Below are positions 1-9,665 of a stretch of 64,000 nt of DNA, in pieces. A program made the position numbers and the translations under genes. Positions within the stretch are counted from its first letter, which is position 1, and every line of letters starts with the position of its first letter. This stretch comes from Streptomyces sp. S.PB5. GTDB taxonomy: Bacteria; Actinomycetota; Actinomycetes; Streptomycetales; Streptomycetaceae. The notes under the pieces were generated by a model. It was given only the letters and a program-made list of their open reading frames with translations. It had not been told where the DNA came from and did not search any database. Location: positions 682,001 through 746,000 of the forward strand of contig NZ_JAQMWP010000002.1 of assembly GCF_030403745.1 (NCBI RefSeq), written 5' to 3'.

Positions 1-971
1 GCGAGATGATCGCCTACACCGAGCAGGACCGGATCTGCATCCCCGTGCCCTTCTACCACTGCTTCGGCATGGTCATGGGCAATCTGGCGGCCACGTCCCA
101 CGGCGCCTGCATGGTGATCCCGGCGCCGTCCTTCGACCCGAAGGCCACGCTGGAGGCGGTCCAGCAGGAGCGCTGCACCTCGCTGTACGGCGTACCGACC
201 ATGTTCATCGCGGAGTTGAACCTCCCCGGCTTCGCGGCCTACGACCTCTCCTCCCTGCGCACCGGGATCATGGCGGGCTCGCCCTGCCCGGTGGAGGTGA
301 TGAAACGGGTGGTCGCGGAGATGCACATGGCCGAGGTGTCCATCTGCTACGGCATGACGGAGACCTCCCCGGTCTCGCTGCAGACCCGGCGCGACGACGA
401 CCTGGAGCACCGCACGGGCACGGTCGGCCGCGTCCTGCCGCACGTCGAGGTGAAGGTCGTCGACCCGGCGACGGGCACGACCCTGCCCCGGGGCGTGGCG
501 GGGGAGTTGTGCACCCGCGGCTACAGCGTGATGCTCGGCTACTGGGACGAGCCCGCGAAGACCGCCGAGTCCATCGACGCCGGCCGCTGGATGCACACCG
601 GGGACCTCGCGATGATGCGGGAGGACGGATACGTCGAGATCGTCGGCCGCATCAAGGACATGATCATCCGGGGCGGCGAGAACATCTACCCCCGCGAGAT
701 CGAGGAGTTCCTCTACACCCACCCGAAGATCGCGGACGTCCAGGTGGTCGGGGTCCCGCACGAGCGCTACGGCGAGGAGGTGCTGGCCTGTGTCATCCCG
801 CGGGACGCGACGGACCCGCCGACGCTTCAGGAGGTGCGCGCCTTCTGCGACGGACGGCTCGCCCACTACAAGGTGCCCAGCAGGCTCCAGGTGCTGGAGA
901 GCTTCCCGATGACGGTCTCCGGGAAGGTGCGCAAGATCGAGCTGCGGGAGCGCGCCGCGCGGGGGGAGTGA
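1..971 (+). CDS. Acyl-CoA synthetase (AMP-forming), C-terminal part, cut by window edge
   Basis: The left edge cuts this gene: the frame is already open at base 3 and the visible part begins inside the large AMP-binding domain. Visible blocks are PFYHCFGMV near the start, the AMP-binding YGMTETSP about 115 residues in, TGDL, GRIKDMI, the hinge [13 protein letters not shown] and a C-terminal SGKVRK holding the adenylation lysine. These define the ANL superfamily, which activates a carboxylic acid as acyl-adenylate and transfers it to CoA; the blocks look most like the FadD fatty-acid branch. The exact acid cannot be read. It converges on the next gene with 15 bases between the two stops. Confidence 0.9.
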   Translation, partial: EMIAYTEQDRICIPVPFYHCFGMVMGNLAATSHGACMVIPAPSFDPKATLEAVQQERCTSLYGVPTMFIAELNLPGFAAYDLSSLRTGIMAGSPCPVEVMKRVVAEMHMAEVSICYGMTETSPVSLQTRRDDDLEHRTGTVGRVLPHVEVKVVDPATGTTLPRGVAGELCTRGYSVMLGYWDEPAKTAESIDAGRWMHTGDLAMMREDGYVEIVGRIKDMIIRGGENIYPREIEEFLYTHPKIADVQVVGVPHERYGEEVLACVIPRDATDPPTLQEVRAFCDGRLAHYKVPSRLQVLESFPMTVSGKVRKIELRERAARGE

Positions 972-986
972 CGGTCGGGCGCTTTT

Positions 987-1658
987 TCAGGTGCCCGTCG
1001 AGTCCAGTTCGTCCGCCAGGCTGTTCACCGGCTGCGGGGTCCCCGTCAGGTCCAGGACGAACAGCGGCACCCCCAGCGAGTCGGCCACCGCCCGTGCCTC
1101 CGTGGCGTACCCCGCGAGGGAGAAGTAGACGCAGGACGCGGACTCCGTCATGGCCGTCAGCCACAGGCACTCCACGTCGCGGAGCGAGGCCGGGCGGACC
1201 GTCGGGTCGACCTGGGCAAGAAGGCCCCGGGCCGCGATGCCGATGCCGTTGGGAGGGCGCTGGTCGGCGCGGCGGATGTCGCGGTAGCCGAGCCAGCGGA
1301 GGTAGAGGGCGGCGGCCGTGACCGCGTCGCGGGCGGTACGGATCGTCACCGGCTGGAAGGCCCGCCGCGCGGCCGGGGCGACCCGCTCGGCGGCGCCGCC
1401 CGTCGTGACCGGGATGCGCAGGACCGTGCCGCACGGGCAGCCCAGCTCCGGATGCGGCCATTCGCCCTTGCGGCCACAGGCGGCGCACACCACCGTGACC
1501 CAGTCGTCCTCCCAGGACCGGTGCGAGACCGCCGTCGCGCGCGCGTGCGGGTCAAGCGGCGGCAGCACAGGGGCTCCGCAGGCGCACGGATACGACGGCG
1601 CCACATAGAGGTGCTCTCGCCGGCAGACCGGGCAGCGCACCGCCACGCTCTCGGACAT
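987..1658 (-). CDS. Hypothetical zinc-ribbon protein with a possible Mrr-like domain
   Basis: About 223 residues. The N-terminal third has two zinc-ribbon-like cysteine sets, CPVC...CACG and CAAC...CPCG, so it probably binds metal. The second half alternates helix and strand in a way that resembles the Mrr/PD-(D/E)XK nuclease fold (AALYLRWLGYRD, then VDPTVRP, then ADSLGVPLFVLDLTG), but the usual Q-x-K catalytic pair is not evident, so I would not call it a nuclease. The start is ambiguous: ATG at 1658 has a GGAGG about 12 bases upstream, while an in-frame ATG at 1667 is too close to it. Transcribed leftward, divergent from gcl. Function unknown. Confidence 0.7.
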   Translation of the reverse strand: MSESVAVRCPVCRREHLYVAPSYPCACGAPVLPPLDPHARATAVSHRSWEDDWVTVVCAACGRKGEWPHPELGCPCGTVLRIPVTTGGAAERVAPAARRAFQPVTIRTARDAVTAAALYLRWLGYRDIRRADQRPPNGIGIAARGLLAQVDPTVRPASLRDVECLWLTAMTESASCVYFSLAGYATEARAVADSLGVPLFVLDLTGTPQPVNSLADELDSTGT

Positions 1659-1699
1659 GGACCCCATCGTCCTCCAGCCACCCCCTGCTTGTCCGTCTC

Positions 1700-1728
1700 T
1701 TGACGACCTCCGCCCACCCACTTACATT
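1700..1728 (+). promoter_or_regulatory. gcl core promoter
   Basis: TTGACG (1700-1705), a 17-bp spacer and TACATT (1723-1728) fit a housekeeping -35/-10 pair. Two box A operators begin 3 bp downstream of the -10, over the expected transcription start. Predicted from sequence only. Confidence 0.55.
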
Positions 1729-1730
1729 GC

Positions 1731-1745
1731 TTCCAGATAGTAGAA
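1731..1745. promoter_or_regulatory. Box A operator, gcl copy 1 (degenerate)
   Basis: TTCCA-GATAG-TAGAA, an imperfect copy of the TTCYG-N5-YGGAA inverted repeat. It starts exactly 21 bp before the perfect copy at 1752. Candidate binding site for the IclR regulator encoded at 29600-30394. Confidence 0.6.
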
Positions 1746-1751
1746 AACACT

Positions 1752-1766
1752 TTCCGCATTACGGAA
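1752..1766. promoter_or_regulatory. Box A operator, gcl copy 2 (perfect)
   Basis: TTCCG-CATTA-CGGAA, a perfect 5-bp inverted repeat with 5-bp spacer, 57 bp before the gcl start codon. The same arms recur before hyi (7887), catalase (5956), malate synthase (27730), allR (30474, 30495) and allB (30603, 30623). Confidence 0.75.
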
Positions 1767-1823
1767 GTACTCGCGGCGGGGCGCGACGGGAGTACAGGTC
1801 CGACGGCCGAAGCAGGAGTACTC

Positions 1824-3611
<1,788 letters not shown>

Positions 3612-3739
3612 TCAGCGGCAGCGTTCGGCAGCAGTACCGAGGGGTGGCCCAACCGGGGGGATGGGCCGCCCCTTCGGCGTGCCCATCCCCGCTGCTGCCC
3701 CCGTGCGATCCCCCGTACATCCCCCGTGCGATCCCCCGT

Positions 3740-3772
3740 CGGGGCCCGCCGCCCCCGTGCCGGCGGGCCCCG
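3740..3772 (+). terminator. Hairpin after gcl
   Basis: CGGGGCCCGCC and its exact complement (3762-3772) form an 11-bp stem around an 11-base loop, about 130 bases after the gcl stop and before the leftward gene ending at 3899. It could end transcription in both directions. There is no U-tract, as is common in streptomycetes. The preceding 3690-3740 stretch holds a short C-rich direct repeat. No gene is seen between 3612 and 3898. Confidence 0.55.
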
Positions 3773-3898
3773 CGTAGATGAGAATGTGCCCGCACCCAAG
3801 GGCAGTTGAAGCCCCCGGGCGCGGGTTCAGAGGTTGATTTGAGGATTTCGTAGCCCGCGTACGCCCGGTGGCGTAGGCGGGCTCGGTACGTACGGTGC

Positions 3899-4135
3899 TC
3901 AGTGCTCGTGGTGCTCGGACAGTCCCGGCCAGTCGTCGGGGCCGCCGCCCTGCCACTCCACGATGTCCTCGTCCTCCACCTCGATCCGGTCGAGGTCGGC
4001 GAGGCGCAGCAGCTCGACTACGTCGTCCAGATGGGAGGCGACGCCGAGGTTGTGGTCGTCCGCGGTGACCCGCCGGGAGCCGTCCAGGGCCGGTGAGTGC
4101 ACCACGACATGCGGGTGATGCGGTGCGGGTGCCAT
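3899..4135 (-). CDS. Small conserved hypothetical protein
   Basis: 78 residues, acidic C-terminal half (VEDEDIVEWQGGGPDDWPG) and a His-rich start and end. No signal peptide, membrane segment or known domain is visible. A small unknown gene occupies the same place after gcl in related streptomycetes, from memory. ATG start at 4135; transcribed leftward, separated from the catalase operon by a strong hairpin at 4184-4225, so it probably has its own promoter. Confidence 0.6.
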   Translation of the reverse strand: MAPAPHHPHVVVHSPALDGSRRVTADDHNLGVASHLDDVVELLRLADLDRIEVEDEDIVEWQGGGPDDWPGLSEHHEH

Positions 4136-4183
4136 GCCTCCAGAGTCCTGCGTACGAGGCTCGCGCGCACCCCGGGCGCACCA

Positions 4184-4225
4184 AGAAGCGCCGGGATACG
4201 GGACCGTCCGTATCCCGGCGCTTCT
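4184..4225 (-). terminator. Perfect 18-bp stem-loop downstream of the catalase gene
   Basis: The arms 4184-4201 and 4208-4225 are exact reverse complements (18 bp, core GCCGGGATACGG) around a 6-base loop. It lies about 230 bases beyond the catalase stop in the direction of transcription. The 4226-4451 stretch before it shows no gene. Confidence 0.7.
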
Positions 4226-4451
4226 CGGCCGGTGAGGCTCTTCGGTGGTACTGGGACCGCGGCGGCGGCGACGGAGCCCGGGCGCCCTTCCCTCAGGTCG
4301 AGAAGGGGGCCAGGTCCTTCACCACCGCACTGGCTCGCACGCCGCCGCGGTCCGCACCCTGCCCGGGCCCCGCACCGAGGACCACCCCTCATCCGGGTCT
4401 CTCGGCGTTCGGGCGCGAGCAGGGAGCTGTGTGATGCCCTGCCGGTGCGGC

Positions 4452-5909
4452 TCAGTCCTCGCGCAGGGCGCGGACCGCCTCCTCCACGCGCTTGCCGTAC
4501 TCCGGGTCGGCGGCGTGGAAGTGGGCCAGGTTCTTCTCGATCACGTCGTCGCGGGAGACCTGGGACAGGCCGCCGGCGATGTTCGCGACGAGACGCTTCT
4601 TCTCGTCCTCGGACATCAGGCGGTACAGCTCACCGGCCTGGAAGAAGTCGTCGTCCTTGGTGTGCTGCGGGGCCTCGTGGGTGCCGGTCCAGCCGCTGAC
4701 CGCCAGCGGGGCGGAGAGCGGGCGGCCGGTCTCCGCCGGGCCGTCGTAGGAGTTCGGCTCGTAGTTCTTCGCGGCGCGGCCCTGGGAGTTGGTGGCCATG
4801 AGGCCGTCCCGGCCGTAGTTGTTCGCCACGGTCGCCTTGGGGGCGTTCACCGCGAGCTGGGTGTGGTTGACGCCCAGGCGGTAGCGGTGCGCGTCCGCAT
4901 AGGCGAACAGACGGCCCTGGAGCATCTTGTCCGGCGAAGGGCCGATGCCCGGAACGAAGTTGTTCGGGGAGAACGCGGCCTGCTCGACCTCGGCGAAGAC
5001 GTTGTCCGGGTTGCGGTCGAGGACCAGGCGGCCCGCGCGCTGCAGCGGGTAGTCCTTGTGCGGCCACACCTTGGTGAGGTCGAAGGGGTTGAAGCGGTAG
5101 TCGGCCGCCTCGGCCGCCGGCATGACCTGCACGTAGAGGGTCCAGGACGGGTTCACCCCGCGCTCGATCGCCTGCAGCAGGTCCGTCTGGTGCGAGCCCG
5201 GGTCCTTGCCCGCCAGCTCGGCCCCCTGCTCGGCGGAGAGGGAGCGCACGCCCTGGTTCGTCTTGAAGTGGTACTTGACGAAGAAGGCCTCGCCCTCGGC
5301 GTTCGTCCACTGGTAGGTGTGCGAGCCGTAGCCGTTCATGTGGCGGTACGACGCCGGGATGCCGCGGTCGCCCATCAGCCAGGTGATCTGGTGCGTGGCC
5401 TCGGGGGCGTGCGCCCAGAAGTCCCAGACGTTGTCCGGCTCCTGACGGCCCGTGAACGGGTCGCGCTTCTGCGAGTGGATGAAGTCCGGGAACTTGACCG
5501 GGTCCTTGATGAAGAACACCGGGGTGTTGTTGCCGACGAGGTCGTAATTGCCCTCCTCGGTATAGAACTTGACCGCGAAACCGCGCGGGTCACGCACCGC
5601 GTCCGCGCCGCCGAGCGAGTCGGCCACGGTCGAGAAGCGCAGGAACACCTCGGTGCGCTTGCCGACGCTGCTCAGGAAGTCGGCGTACGTGAAGCCGGTG
5701 ACGTCGTCGGTCACCTCGAAGTAGCCGTAAGCGCCGGAGCCACGGGCGTCCACCACGCGCTCCGGGATGCGCTCACGGTTGAAGCGGGCGAGCTTCTCCA
5801 GGAGGTGCTGGTCCTGGAGGAGGAGCGGACCGCCGACGCCGGCGGAGGCGGAGTTCTGGTTGTCGGCGACCGGGGCGCCGGACTCTGTCGTGAGCACGCG
5901 CTTCGACAT
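4452..5909 (-). CDS. katA: Clade-3-type haem catalase with distal His replaced by Asp
   Basis: 485 residues, normal for small-subunit catalases that dismutate H2O2. Nearly all hallmarks are present: [24 protein letters not shown] with the distal Asn, and the proximal haem-Tyr segment [14 protein letters not shown]. The exception is residue 54: the invariant distal His of the RVVHA block is Asp here (codon GAC, bases 5748-5750; His CAC is one base away). That should cripple peroxide dismutation unless the base is an assembly error. Last gene of a hyi-glxR-katA leftward set but with its own promoter; the context (uricase makes H2O2) explains why a catalase belongs to this regulon. Confidence 0.93.
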   Translation of the reverse strand: MSKRVLTTESGAPVADNQNSASAGVGGPLLLQDQHLLEKLARFNRERIPERVVDARGSGAYGYFEVTDDVTGFTYADFLSSVGKRTEVFLRFSTVADSLGGADAVRDPRGFAVKFYTEEGNYDLVGNNTPVFFIKDPVKFPDFIHSQKRDPFTGRQEPDNVWDFWAHAPEATHQITWLMGDRGIPASYRHMNGYGSHTYQWTNAEGEAFFVKYHFKTNQGVRSLSAEQGAELAGKDPGSHQTDLLQAIERGVNPSWTLYVQVMPAAEAADYRFNPFDLTKVWPHKDYPLQRAGRLVLDRNPDNVFAEVEQAAFSPNNFVPGIGPSPDKMLQGRLFAYADAHRYRLGVNHTQLAVNAPKATVANNYGRDGLMATNSQGRAAKNYEPNSYDGPAETGRPLSAPLAVSGWTGTHEAPQHTKDDDFFQAGELYRLMSEDEKKRLVANIAGGLSQVSRDDVIEKNLAHFHAADPEYGKRVEEAVRALRED

Positions 5910-5934
5910 CGTGGACCTTCCGTACGAGGGGCAG

Positions 5935-5949
5935 CGAAATCCTTTGGAA
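5935..5949. promoter_or_regulatory. Box A half-site before katA
   Basis: Read on the minus strand this is TTCCA-AAGGA-TTTCG: only the left arm matches box A. It lies exactly 21 bp from the better copy at 5956, keeping the tandem spacing seen at other promoters. Confidence 0.35.
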
Positions 5950-5955
5950 AACGGC

Positions 5956-5970
5956 TTCCGCTTTGTGGAG
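5956..5970. promoter_or_regulatory. Box A operator before katA
   Basis: TTCCG-CTTTG-TGGAG; nine of the ten arm bases fit TTCYG-N5-YGGAA. It overlaps the downstream end of the predicted -10 hexamer of katA. Confidence 0.65.
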
Positions 5971-5998
5971 CCTAGGTTTGGGGCGATCTGGACGTCAA
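5969..5998 (-). promoter_or_regulatory. katA core promoter
   Basis: On the minus strand: TTGACG (5998-5993), 18-bp spacer, TAGGCT (5974-5969). Box B covers the -35 and box A abuts the -10, so the promoter could be controlled by two proteins. Confidence 0.55.
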
Positions 5999-6009
5999 CA
6001 GTTTGTTGA
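5995..6009. promoter_or_regulatory. Box B palindrome before katA
   Basis: TCAACA-GTT-TGTTGA, a perfect 6-bp inverted repeat with 3-bp spacer overlapping the -35. The same element precedes uraD (8645), aceB (27747) and allB (30587). Confidence 0.65.
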
Positions 6010-6115
6010 AGTTCTTGTTCGACGGTTTGTCGAGGTTGGAATCCGGGCGGCGCCGCCGCTTGGGCGCGACAGGACAGGTGTCAGCGGCGGCGCCGCCCGG
6101 AGGTCTTGGGGTGCG

Positions 6116-7006
6116 TCAGATCTGCGCGCCGGAGAGGCGCTCGACCGCGCGCAGCAGCGCGGAGTGGTCCAGGCCCCCGTCGCCCTGCGCACGCAGGGAC
6201 GCGACGAGCTGGGCGACCACGGCGCCGACGGGCAGGGCCGCGCCGACGTTGCGGGCGGCGTCGGTGACGATGCCCATGTCCTTGTGGTGCAGGTCGATGC
6301 GGAAGCCGGGCTTGAAGTCGCGCCGCAGGAAGTTGTCCTTCTTGCGCGTCAGCACGGTCGAGCCCGCGAGGCCGCCGCCCAGCACGTCGAGCGCGGCCTT
6401 CAGGTCCACGCCCGACTTCTCCAGGAAGACCACGGCCTCGGCGCACGCCTGGATGTTCACGGCGACGATCAGCTGGTTGGCGGCCTTCACGGTCTGACCC
6501 GAGCCGTGCGGACCGCACAGCACGATGGTCTTGCCGAGCGCCTCCAGGATCGGCTTCGCGGTGTCGAAGTCCGCCTGCTCACCGCCGACCATGATCGACA
6601 GCACGGCCTCGATGGCGCCGGCCTCGCCGCCGGACACCGGGGCGTCCAGGACCCGGATGCCCTTGTCCGCCGCGGCCTTCGCGAGGTCGACCGAGGTCTG
6701 CGGGGTGATCGAGGACATGTCGATCAGGAGGGCGCCGGACCTCGCGTTCTCCAGGATGCCGTCGGGGCCGTACGAGATGGCCTCGACCTGCGGGGAGGCC
6801 GGGACCATCGTGATGACCACGTCGGCGTCCTCGACGGCCTCGGCGATCGAGGCGGCGGCCCTGCCCCCGGCGGCGGCCAGGCGGTCCAGCTTGTCCTGCT
6901 CCAGCGTGAAGCCGGTGACGTCGTAGCCCGCCTTGATCAGGTTCTCGGACATGGGGGAGCCCATGATGCCGAGGCCTATCCAGGCGATCTTGGGGAGGTT
7001 GCTCAT
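6116..7006 (-). CDS. glxR: Tartronate semialdehyde reductase (2-hydroxy-3-oxopropionate reductase)
   Basis: 296 residues, a beta-hydroxyacid dehydrogenase of the HIBADH/GarR family that reduces tartronate semialdehyde to D-glycerate with NAD(P)H. It begins with the Rossmann loop IGLGIMGSPMSENL, continues with the substrate loop APVSGGEAGA and has the catalytic lysine in GQTVKAANQL. The C-terminal all-helical domain is complete. It lies 27 bases after hyi on the same strand and is probably cotranscribed from the hyi promoter. With Gcl it forms the glycerate pathway that returns purine-derived glyoxylate to central metabolism. Confidence 0.95.
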   Translation of the reverse strand: MSNLPKIAWIGLGIMGSPMSENLIKAGYDVTGFTLEQDKLDRLAAAGGRAAASIAEAVEDADVVITMVPASPQVEAISYGPDGILENARSGALLIDMSSITPQTSVDLAKAAADKGIRVLDAPVSGGEAGAIEAVLSIMVGGEQADFDTAKPILEALGKTIVLCGPHGSGQTVKAANQLIVAVNIQACAEAVVFLEKSGVDLKAALDVLGGGLAGSTVLTRKKDNFLRRDFKPGFRIDLHHKDMGIVTDAARNVGAALPVGAVVAQLVASLRAQGDGGLDHSALLRAVERLSGAQI

Positions 7007-7033
7007 GATGGGGTGCCTTTCACGTAAAGGGGG

Positions 7034-7855
7034 TCAGCGGGGCAGCCAGCCGAAGGCCTCGGCGCTCGGGCGGTCGCCCGGCTTGTACTCGAGGCCGACC
7101 CAGCCCTCGTAGCCCGCCTTCCCCAGCCGGCCGAGGAGGTCTTCGAGGGGCAGCGAGCCCGTGCCCGGGGCGCCACGGCCCGGGTTGTCGGCGATCTGGA
7201 CGTGGCCGGTCTTCGAGGCGTACTCCTCGATCACCGTCGGCAGGTTCTCGCCGTTCATGGACAGGTGGTAGAGGTCCATGAGGAACTTGGCGTTGCCGAG
7301 GCCCGTCGCCTCGTTGACCTTGTCGACGATCCCGACCGCGGCGGGCGCGCTGACCAGCGGGTACAGGGGCGACTCGGGCCTGTTCAGCGCCTCGATCAGC
7401 AGGATCGCGCCGATCCGGTCGGCCGCGCGGGCCGCGAGGACCAGGTTCTCCAGTGCGAGCGCGTCCTGCTCGGCCGGGTCCACGCCGTCGACGCGGTTGC
7501 CGTACAGGGCGTTGAGCGCCTTGCAGCCCAGCGACCGGGCGAAGTCCGCGGCCACGTCGATGTTGGCGCGGAACCTCTCCGACTCCTCGCCCGGGACCGA
7601 CAGGGCGCCGCGGTCGGGGCCCGGCAGCTGACCGGCGTAGAAGTTCAGGCCCGTGAGCTGGACGCCCGCGTCCTCGATCGCCCTCTTCAGGGCGTCGAGC
7701 TCGGACTGCTCGGGGGTGGGGGAGTCGACCCAGGGCCACCACAGCTCGACCGCGGTGAAGCCCGCCGCGGCGGCGGCCGCGGGGCGCTCCAGGAGCGGGA
7801 GTTCCGTGAAGAGGATCGACAGGTTGACGTTGAAGCGCTGCTCTGCAAATCCCAT
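7034..7855 (-). CDS. hyi: Hydroxypyruvate isomerase
   Basis: 273 residues from the ATG at 7855 (MGFAEQRFNVNLSILFTELPL). TIM-barrel xylose-isomerase-like family; Hyi interconverts hydroxypyruvate and tartronate semialdehyde. Visible family marks are the start RFNVNLS, the metal-site strands with LLIEALNRPESP and FLMDLYHLSMNGENL, and the end IGLEYKPGDRPSAEAFGWLP. First gene of a leftward set hyi-glxR-katA, and the usual neighbour of gcl/glxR. Divergent from the small gene at 7994. Two box A operators sit immediately downstream of its predicted -10. Confidence 0.93.
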   Translation of the reverse strand: MGFAEQRFNVNLSILFTELPLLERPAAAAAAGFTAVELWWPWVDSPTPEQSELDALKRAIEDAGVQLTGLNFYAGQLPGPDRGALSVPGEESERFRANIDVAADFARSLGCKALNALYGNRVDGVDPAEQDALALENLVLAARAADRIGAILLIEALNRPESPLYPLVSAPAAVGIVDKVNEATGLGNAKFLMDLYHLSMNGENLPTVIEEYASKTGHVQIADNPGRGAPGTGSLPLEDLLGRLGKAGYEGWVGLEYKPGDRPSAEAFGWLPR

Positions 7856-7886
7856 GTGGGCCTGCGCTCCCTTCCGTGTCGAGTGA

Positions 7887-7901
7887 TTCCGTATTGCGGA
7901 A
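7887..7901. promoter_or_regulatory. Box A operator, hyi copy 2 (perfect)
   Basis: TTCCG-TATTG-CGGAA, perfect inverted repeat, 32 bp upstream of the hyi start. The partner copy lies exactly 21 bp away. Confidence 0.75.
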
Positions 7902-7907
7902 GTTCGT

Positions 7908-7922
7908 TTCTGCTTAATGGAA
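7908..7922. promoter_or_regulatory. Box A operator, hyi copy 1
   Basis: TTCTG-CTTAA-TGGAA, which fits TTCYG-N5-YGGAA in every arm position, 21 bp from the copy at 7887. Confidence 0.65.
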
Positions 7923-7951
7923 GATTGCCGTCGGGTCTCCTCGCTTGTCAA
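7922..7951 (-). promoter_or_regulatory. hyi-glxR core promoter
   Basis: On the minus strand: TTGACA (7951-7946), 18-bp spacer, CAATCT (7927-7922). Both box A copies lie directly downstream, the same layout as at gcl. Confidence 0.5.
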
Positions 7952-7993
7952 GAGGGCTCGGCGGAAGTCGACGCCGCGCGTTAGGTTGAGCGC

Positions 7994-8245
7994 GTGCGAT
8001 TGAGAGTGGAGTTCACGACCGAGCCGTTCGACCTGGACGAGGCCCCCGCGCATGCGGTGGCGGCCCGTGAAGTGGTCGAGAGCGCCGAGCTGGACGCGGT
8101 CGACGTCGGCCCGTTCGGCAACACGGCGGAAGGCGGTGCCGACGCCGTGCTCACCGCTGTCGACGCACTGCTGCGCAAGTCCCTGGCCGCCGGTGCCACC
8201 CGGGTCTCGCTCCAGGTGAACGTCATCGGGGAGGGTGAGAAGTGA
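7994..8245 (+). CDS. Small thiamine-binding-like (MTH1187/YkoF-type) protein
   Basis: 83 residues starting at GTG. The pattern of a short strand, a helix with DAVDVGPFGNTAEGG, a helix of the type AVDALLRKSLAAGATRVSLQVNV and a final strand resembles the MTH1187/YkoF thiamine-binding fold, small ferredoxin-like proteins that bind thiamine or its derivatives. Since Gcl needs thiamine diphosphate this is plausible, but it is inference. It overlaps the next gene by four bases (GTGA), so the two are translationally coupled. Upstream it shares the intergenic region with hyi. Confidence 0.65.
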   Translation: MRLRVEFTTEPFDLDEAPAHAVAAREVVESAELDAVDVGPFGNTAEGGADAVLTAVDALLRKSLAAGATRVSLQVNVIGEGEK

Positions 8246-8610
8246 CCGGCACGGGGGACGAGCCCTTCATCACGGCCGTGAAGCCGCTGGTCGACGCCAT
8301 GGGCGGGGAGATGGTCCCGCCCGACGAGGCCGGCCCCGACGACGTGGTGCTCTCCTGGGAGGGTGCCGACGTCGTCGCCGTACGGCTGCCGCAGCTCGCG
8401 GACTCCCTCGATCACATCCTCGCCGCCATGGAGCGCAAGCAGGGCAAGCCGCTGGCCGACCTGGACCGCAAGGCCAAGCAGGAGGTCGTACGGATACTCG
8501 AGGCGCGCGGCGCCTTCTCCGTACGGCATGGCGTGGAGACCGTGGCGAGCGCGCTCGGGGTCAGCCGCTTCACGGTGTACAACTATCTGAACCGGGACAA
8601 AGGGGTCTGA
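8242..8610 (+). CDS. Helix-turn-helix DNA-binding protein
   Basis: 122 residues, GTG start overlapping the previous stop. The first 65 residues form an acidic domain with VVAVRLPQLADSLDHILAAMERKQG. The C-terminal part VETVASALGVSRFTVYNYLNR is a clear helix-turn-helix of the kind found in PucR/Fis-like activators. The gene ends about 35 bp before box B of the uraD promoter. It always travels with purine genes in my recollection of streptomycete genomes, so it is a reasonable candidate for the protein that reads box B, but nothing in the sequence proves this. Confidence 0.75.
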   Translation: MTGTGDEPFITAVKPLVDAMGGEMVPPDEAGPDDVVLSWEGADVVAVRLPQLADSLDHILAAMERKQGKPLADLDRKAKQEVVRILEARGAFSVRHGVETVASALGVSRFTVYNYLNRDKGV

Positions 8611-8644
8611 CCTGCGGCTTCGCCGGTTTCGTAACCCCGAATTT

Positions 8645-8659
8645 TCAACAAAGTGTTGA
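8645..8659. promoter_or_regulatory. Box B palindrome before uraD
   Basis: TCAACA-AAG-TGTTGA, a perfect inverted repeat whose right arm runs into the predicted -35 TTGACG. No convincing box A is present at this promoter. A separate 10-bp palindrome GTTAGCTAAC (8678-8687) covers the -10. Confidence 0.65.
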
Positions 8660-8684
8660 CGTTGTGTTTCGGAGGGCGTTAGCT
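8656..8684 (+). promoter_or_regulatory. uraD-uraH-uricase core promoter
   Basis: TTGACG (8656-8661), 17-bp spacer, TTAGCT (8679-8684). Box B overlaps the -35. Confidence 0.5.
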
Positions 8685-8734
8685 AACGGGAGCCCGCTTC
8701 AGTACGAAGGCCGTTCGCGGCCACGGAGGCTCCC

Positions 8735-9244
8735 GTGACTTCGACTTCCACGCCGCCGGGCCTGGCCCGGTTCAACGCTCTCGAGGAGCACGCGGCCATC
8801 GCCGCGCTCCACGAGGCGTGCGCCTCCACGGCATGGGCGAAGCGGCTGCTCGCCGCCCGCCCGTACTCCACCGCCGACGACCTCTACGCCGCCAGTGACG
8901 CCGCCATGGCCGAGCTGACCACGGCGGATCTGGAAGAGGCGATGGCCGGACACCCGCCCATCGGCCGCCCCAAGGAGGGTGACCCGACCTCGGCGCGCGA
9001 GCAGCGCGGCATGGCCGGCGCCTCCGAGGAGCTCAAGGCGGAGATGCTCGAACTGAACCTGGCCTACCAGGACAGGTTCGGCCATGTCTTCCTCATCTGC
9101 GCCACCGGCCGGACCGGCGAGCAGATGCGCGACGCGGTCAAGGAGCGGATCGGGAACTCGCCGGAGCAGGAACGGGAGATCGTCCGCACCGAACTGGGCA
9201 AGATCAACCGTATCCGGCTCGCCCGACTCGTCGAAGAGGACTGA
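8735..9244 (+). CDS. uraD: OHCU decarboxylase
   Basis: 169 residues, the family length. Decarboxylates 2-oxo-4-hydroxy-4-carboxy-5-ureidoimidazoline to S-allantoin, the last step of the uricase route. Catalytic His is seen in GHPPIG, the conserved Glu in REQRGM, and the family end block RFGHVFLICATGRTGEQM is intact. First gene of the compact uraD-uraH-uricase operon (gaps of 6 and 4 bases). Start chosen at the GTG of 8735, preceded by GGAGGCTCCC. Confidence 0.95.
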   Translation: MTSTSTPPGLARFNALEEHAAIAALHEACASTAWAKRLLAARPYSTADDLYAASDAAMAELTTADLEEAMAGHPPIGRPKEGDPTSAREQRGMAGASEELKAEMLELNLAYQDRFGHVFLICATGRTGEQMRDAVKERIGNSPEQEREIVRTELGKINRIRLARLVEED

Positions 9245-9250
9245 CGCAGC

Positions 9251-9661
9251 ATGAGCACCAGCACCGCGGCCCTGCCGAGAAATTCAGTGTCCACGCACAT
9301 CCTGGACACATCCGTCGGCCGCCCCGCCGAGGGCGTCGCCGTCCAGCTCGCGGCGCGCAGTGGCCGCGACGCCGAGTGGCAGGCGCTCGGCGGCAGCGCG
9401 ACCGACGCGGACGGGCGGTGCAAGGACCTCCCGGCCCTGCCGGAAGGGACCACCCACGTACGGCTCGACTTCGCGGTCGAGGCGTATTTCGAGAAGAAGC
9501 AAGCCGATGCGCAGCAGGACGCCCCCGCGAATCGGGACAGCGGTACAGGGGGAGTGTTCTTCCCGGAGGTGGCGATCACATTCGCCGTCGTGCCGGGCGA
9601 GCACTACCACGTACCGCTGCTGCTCAACCCGTTCGGCTACTCCGTTTACCGAGGGAGCTAG
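9251..9661 (+). CDS. uraH: 5-Hydroxyisourate hydrolase (transthyretin-like)
   Basis: 136 residues. Hydrolyses 5-hydroxyisourate, the product of uricase, to OHCU. The catalytic residues of the family are all there: His in STHILDTSVGRPA, Arg in TDADGR, His in GEHYHVPLLL, and the terminal YRGS tetrapeptide. It is somewhat longer than usual because of a 12-residue N-terminal lead and a charged insert (KKQADAQQDAPANRDSGTGG) before the last two strands; the insert looks like a loop extension. Six bases after uraD, four before uricase. Confidence 0.95.
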   Translation: MSTSTAALPRNSVSTHILDTSVGRPAEGVAVQLAARSGRDAEWQALGGSATDADGRCKDLPALPEGTTHVRLDFAVEAYFEKKQADAQQDAPANRDSGTGGVFFPEVAITFAVVPGEHYHVPLLLNPFGYSVYRGS

Positions 9662-9665
9662 CTAA

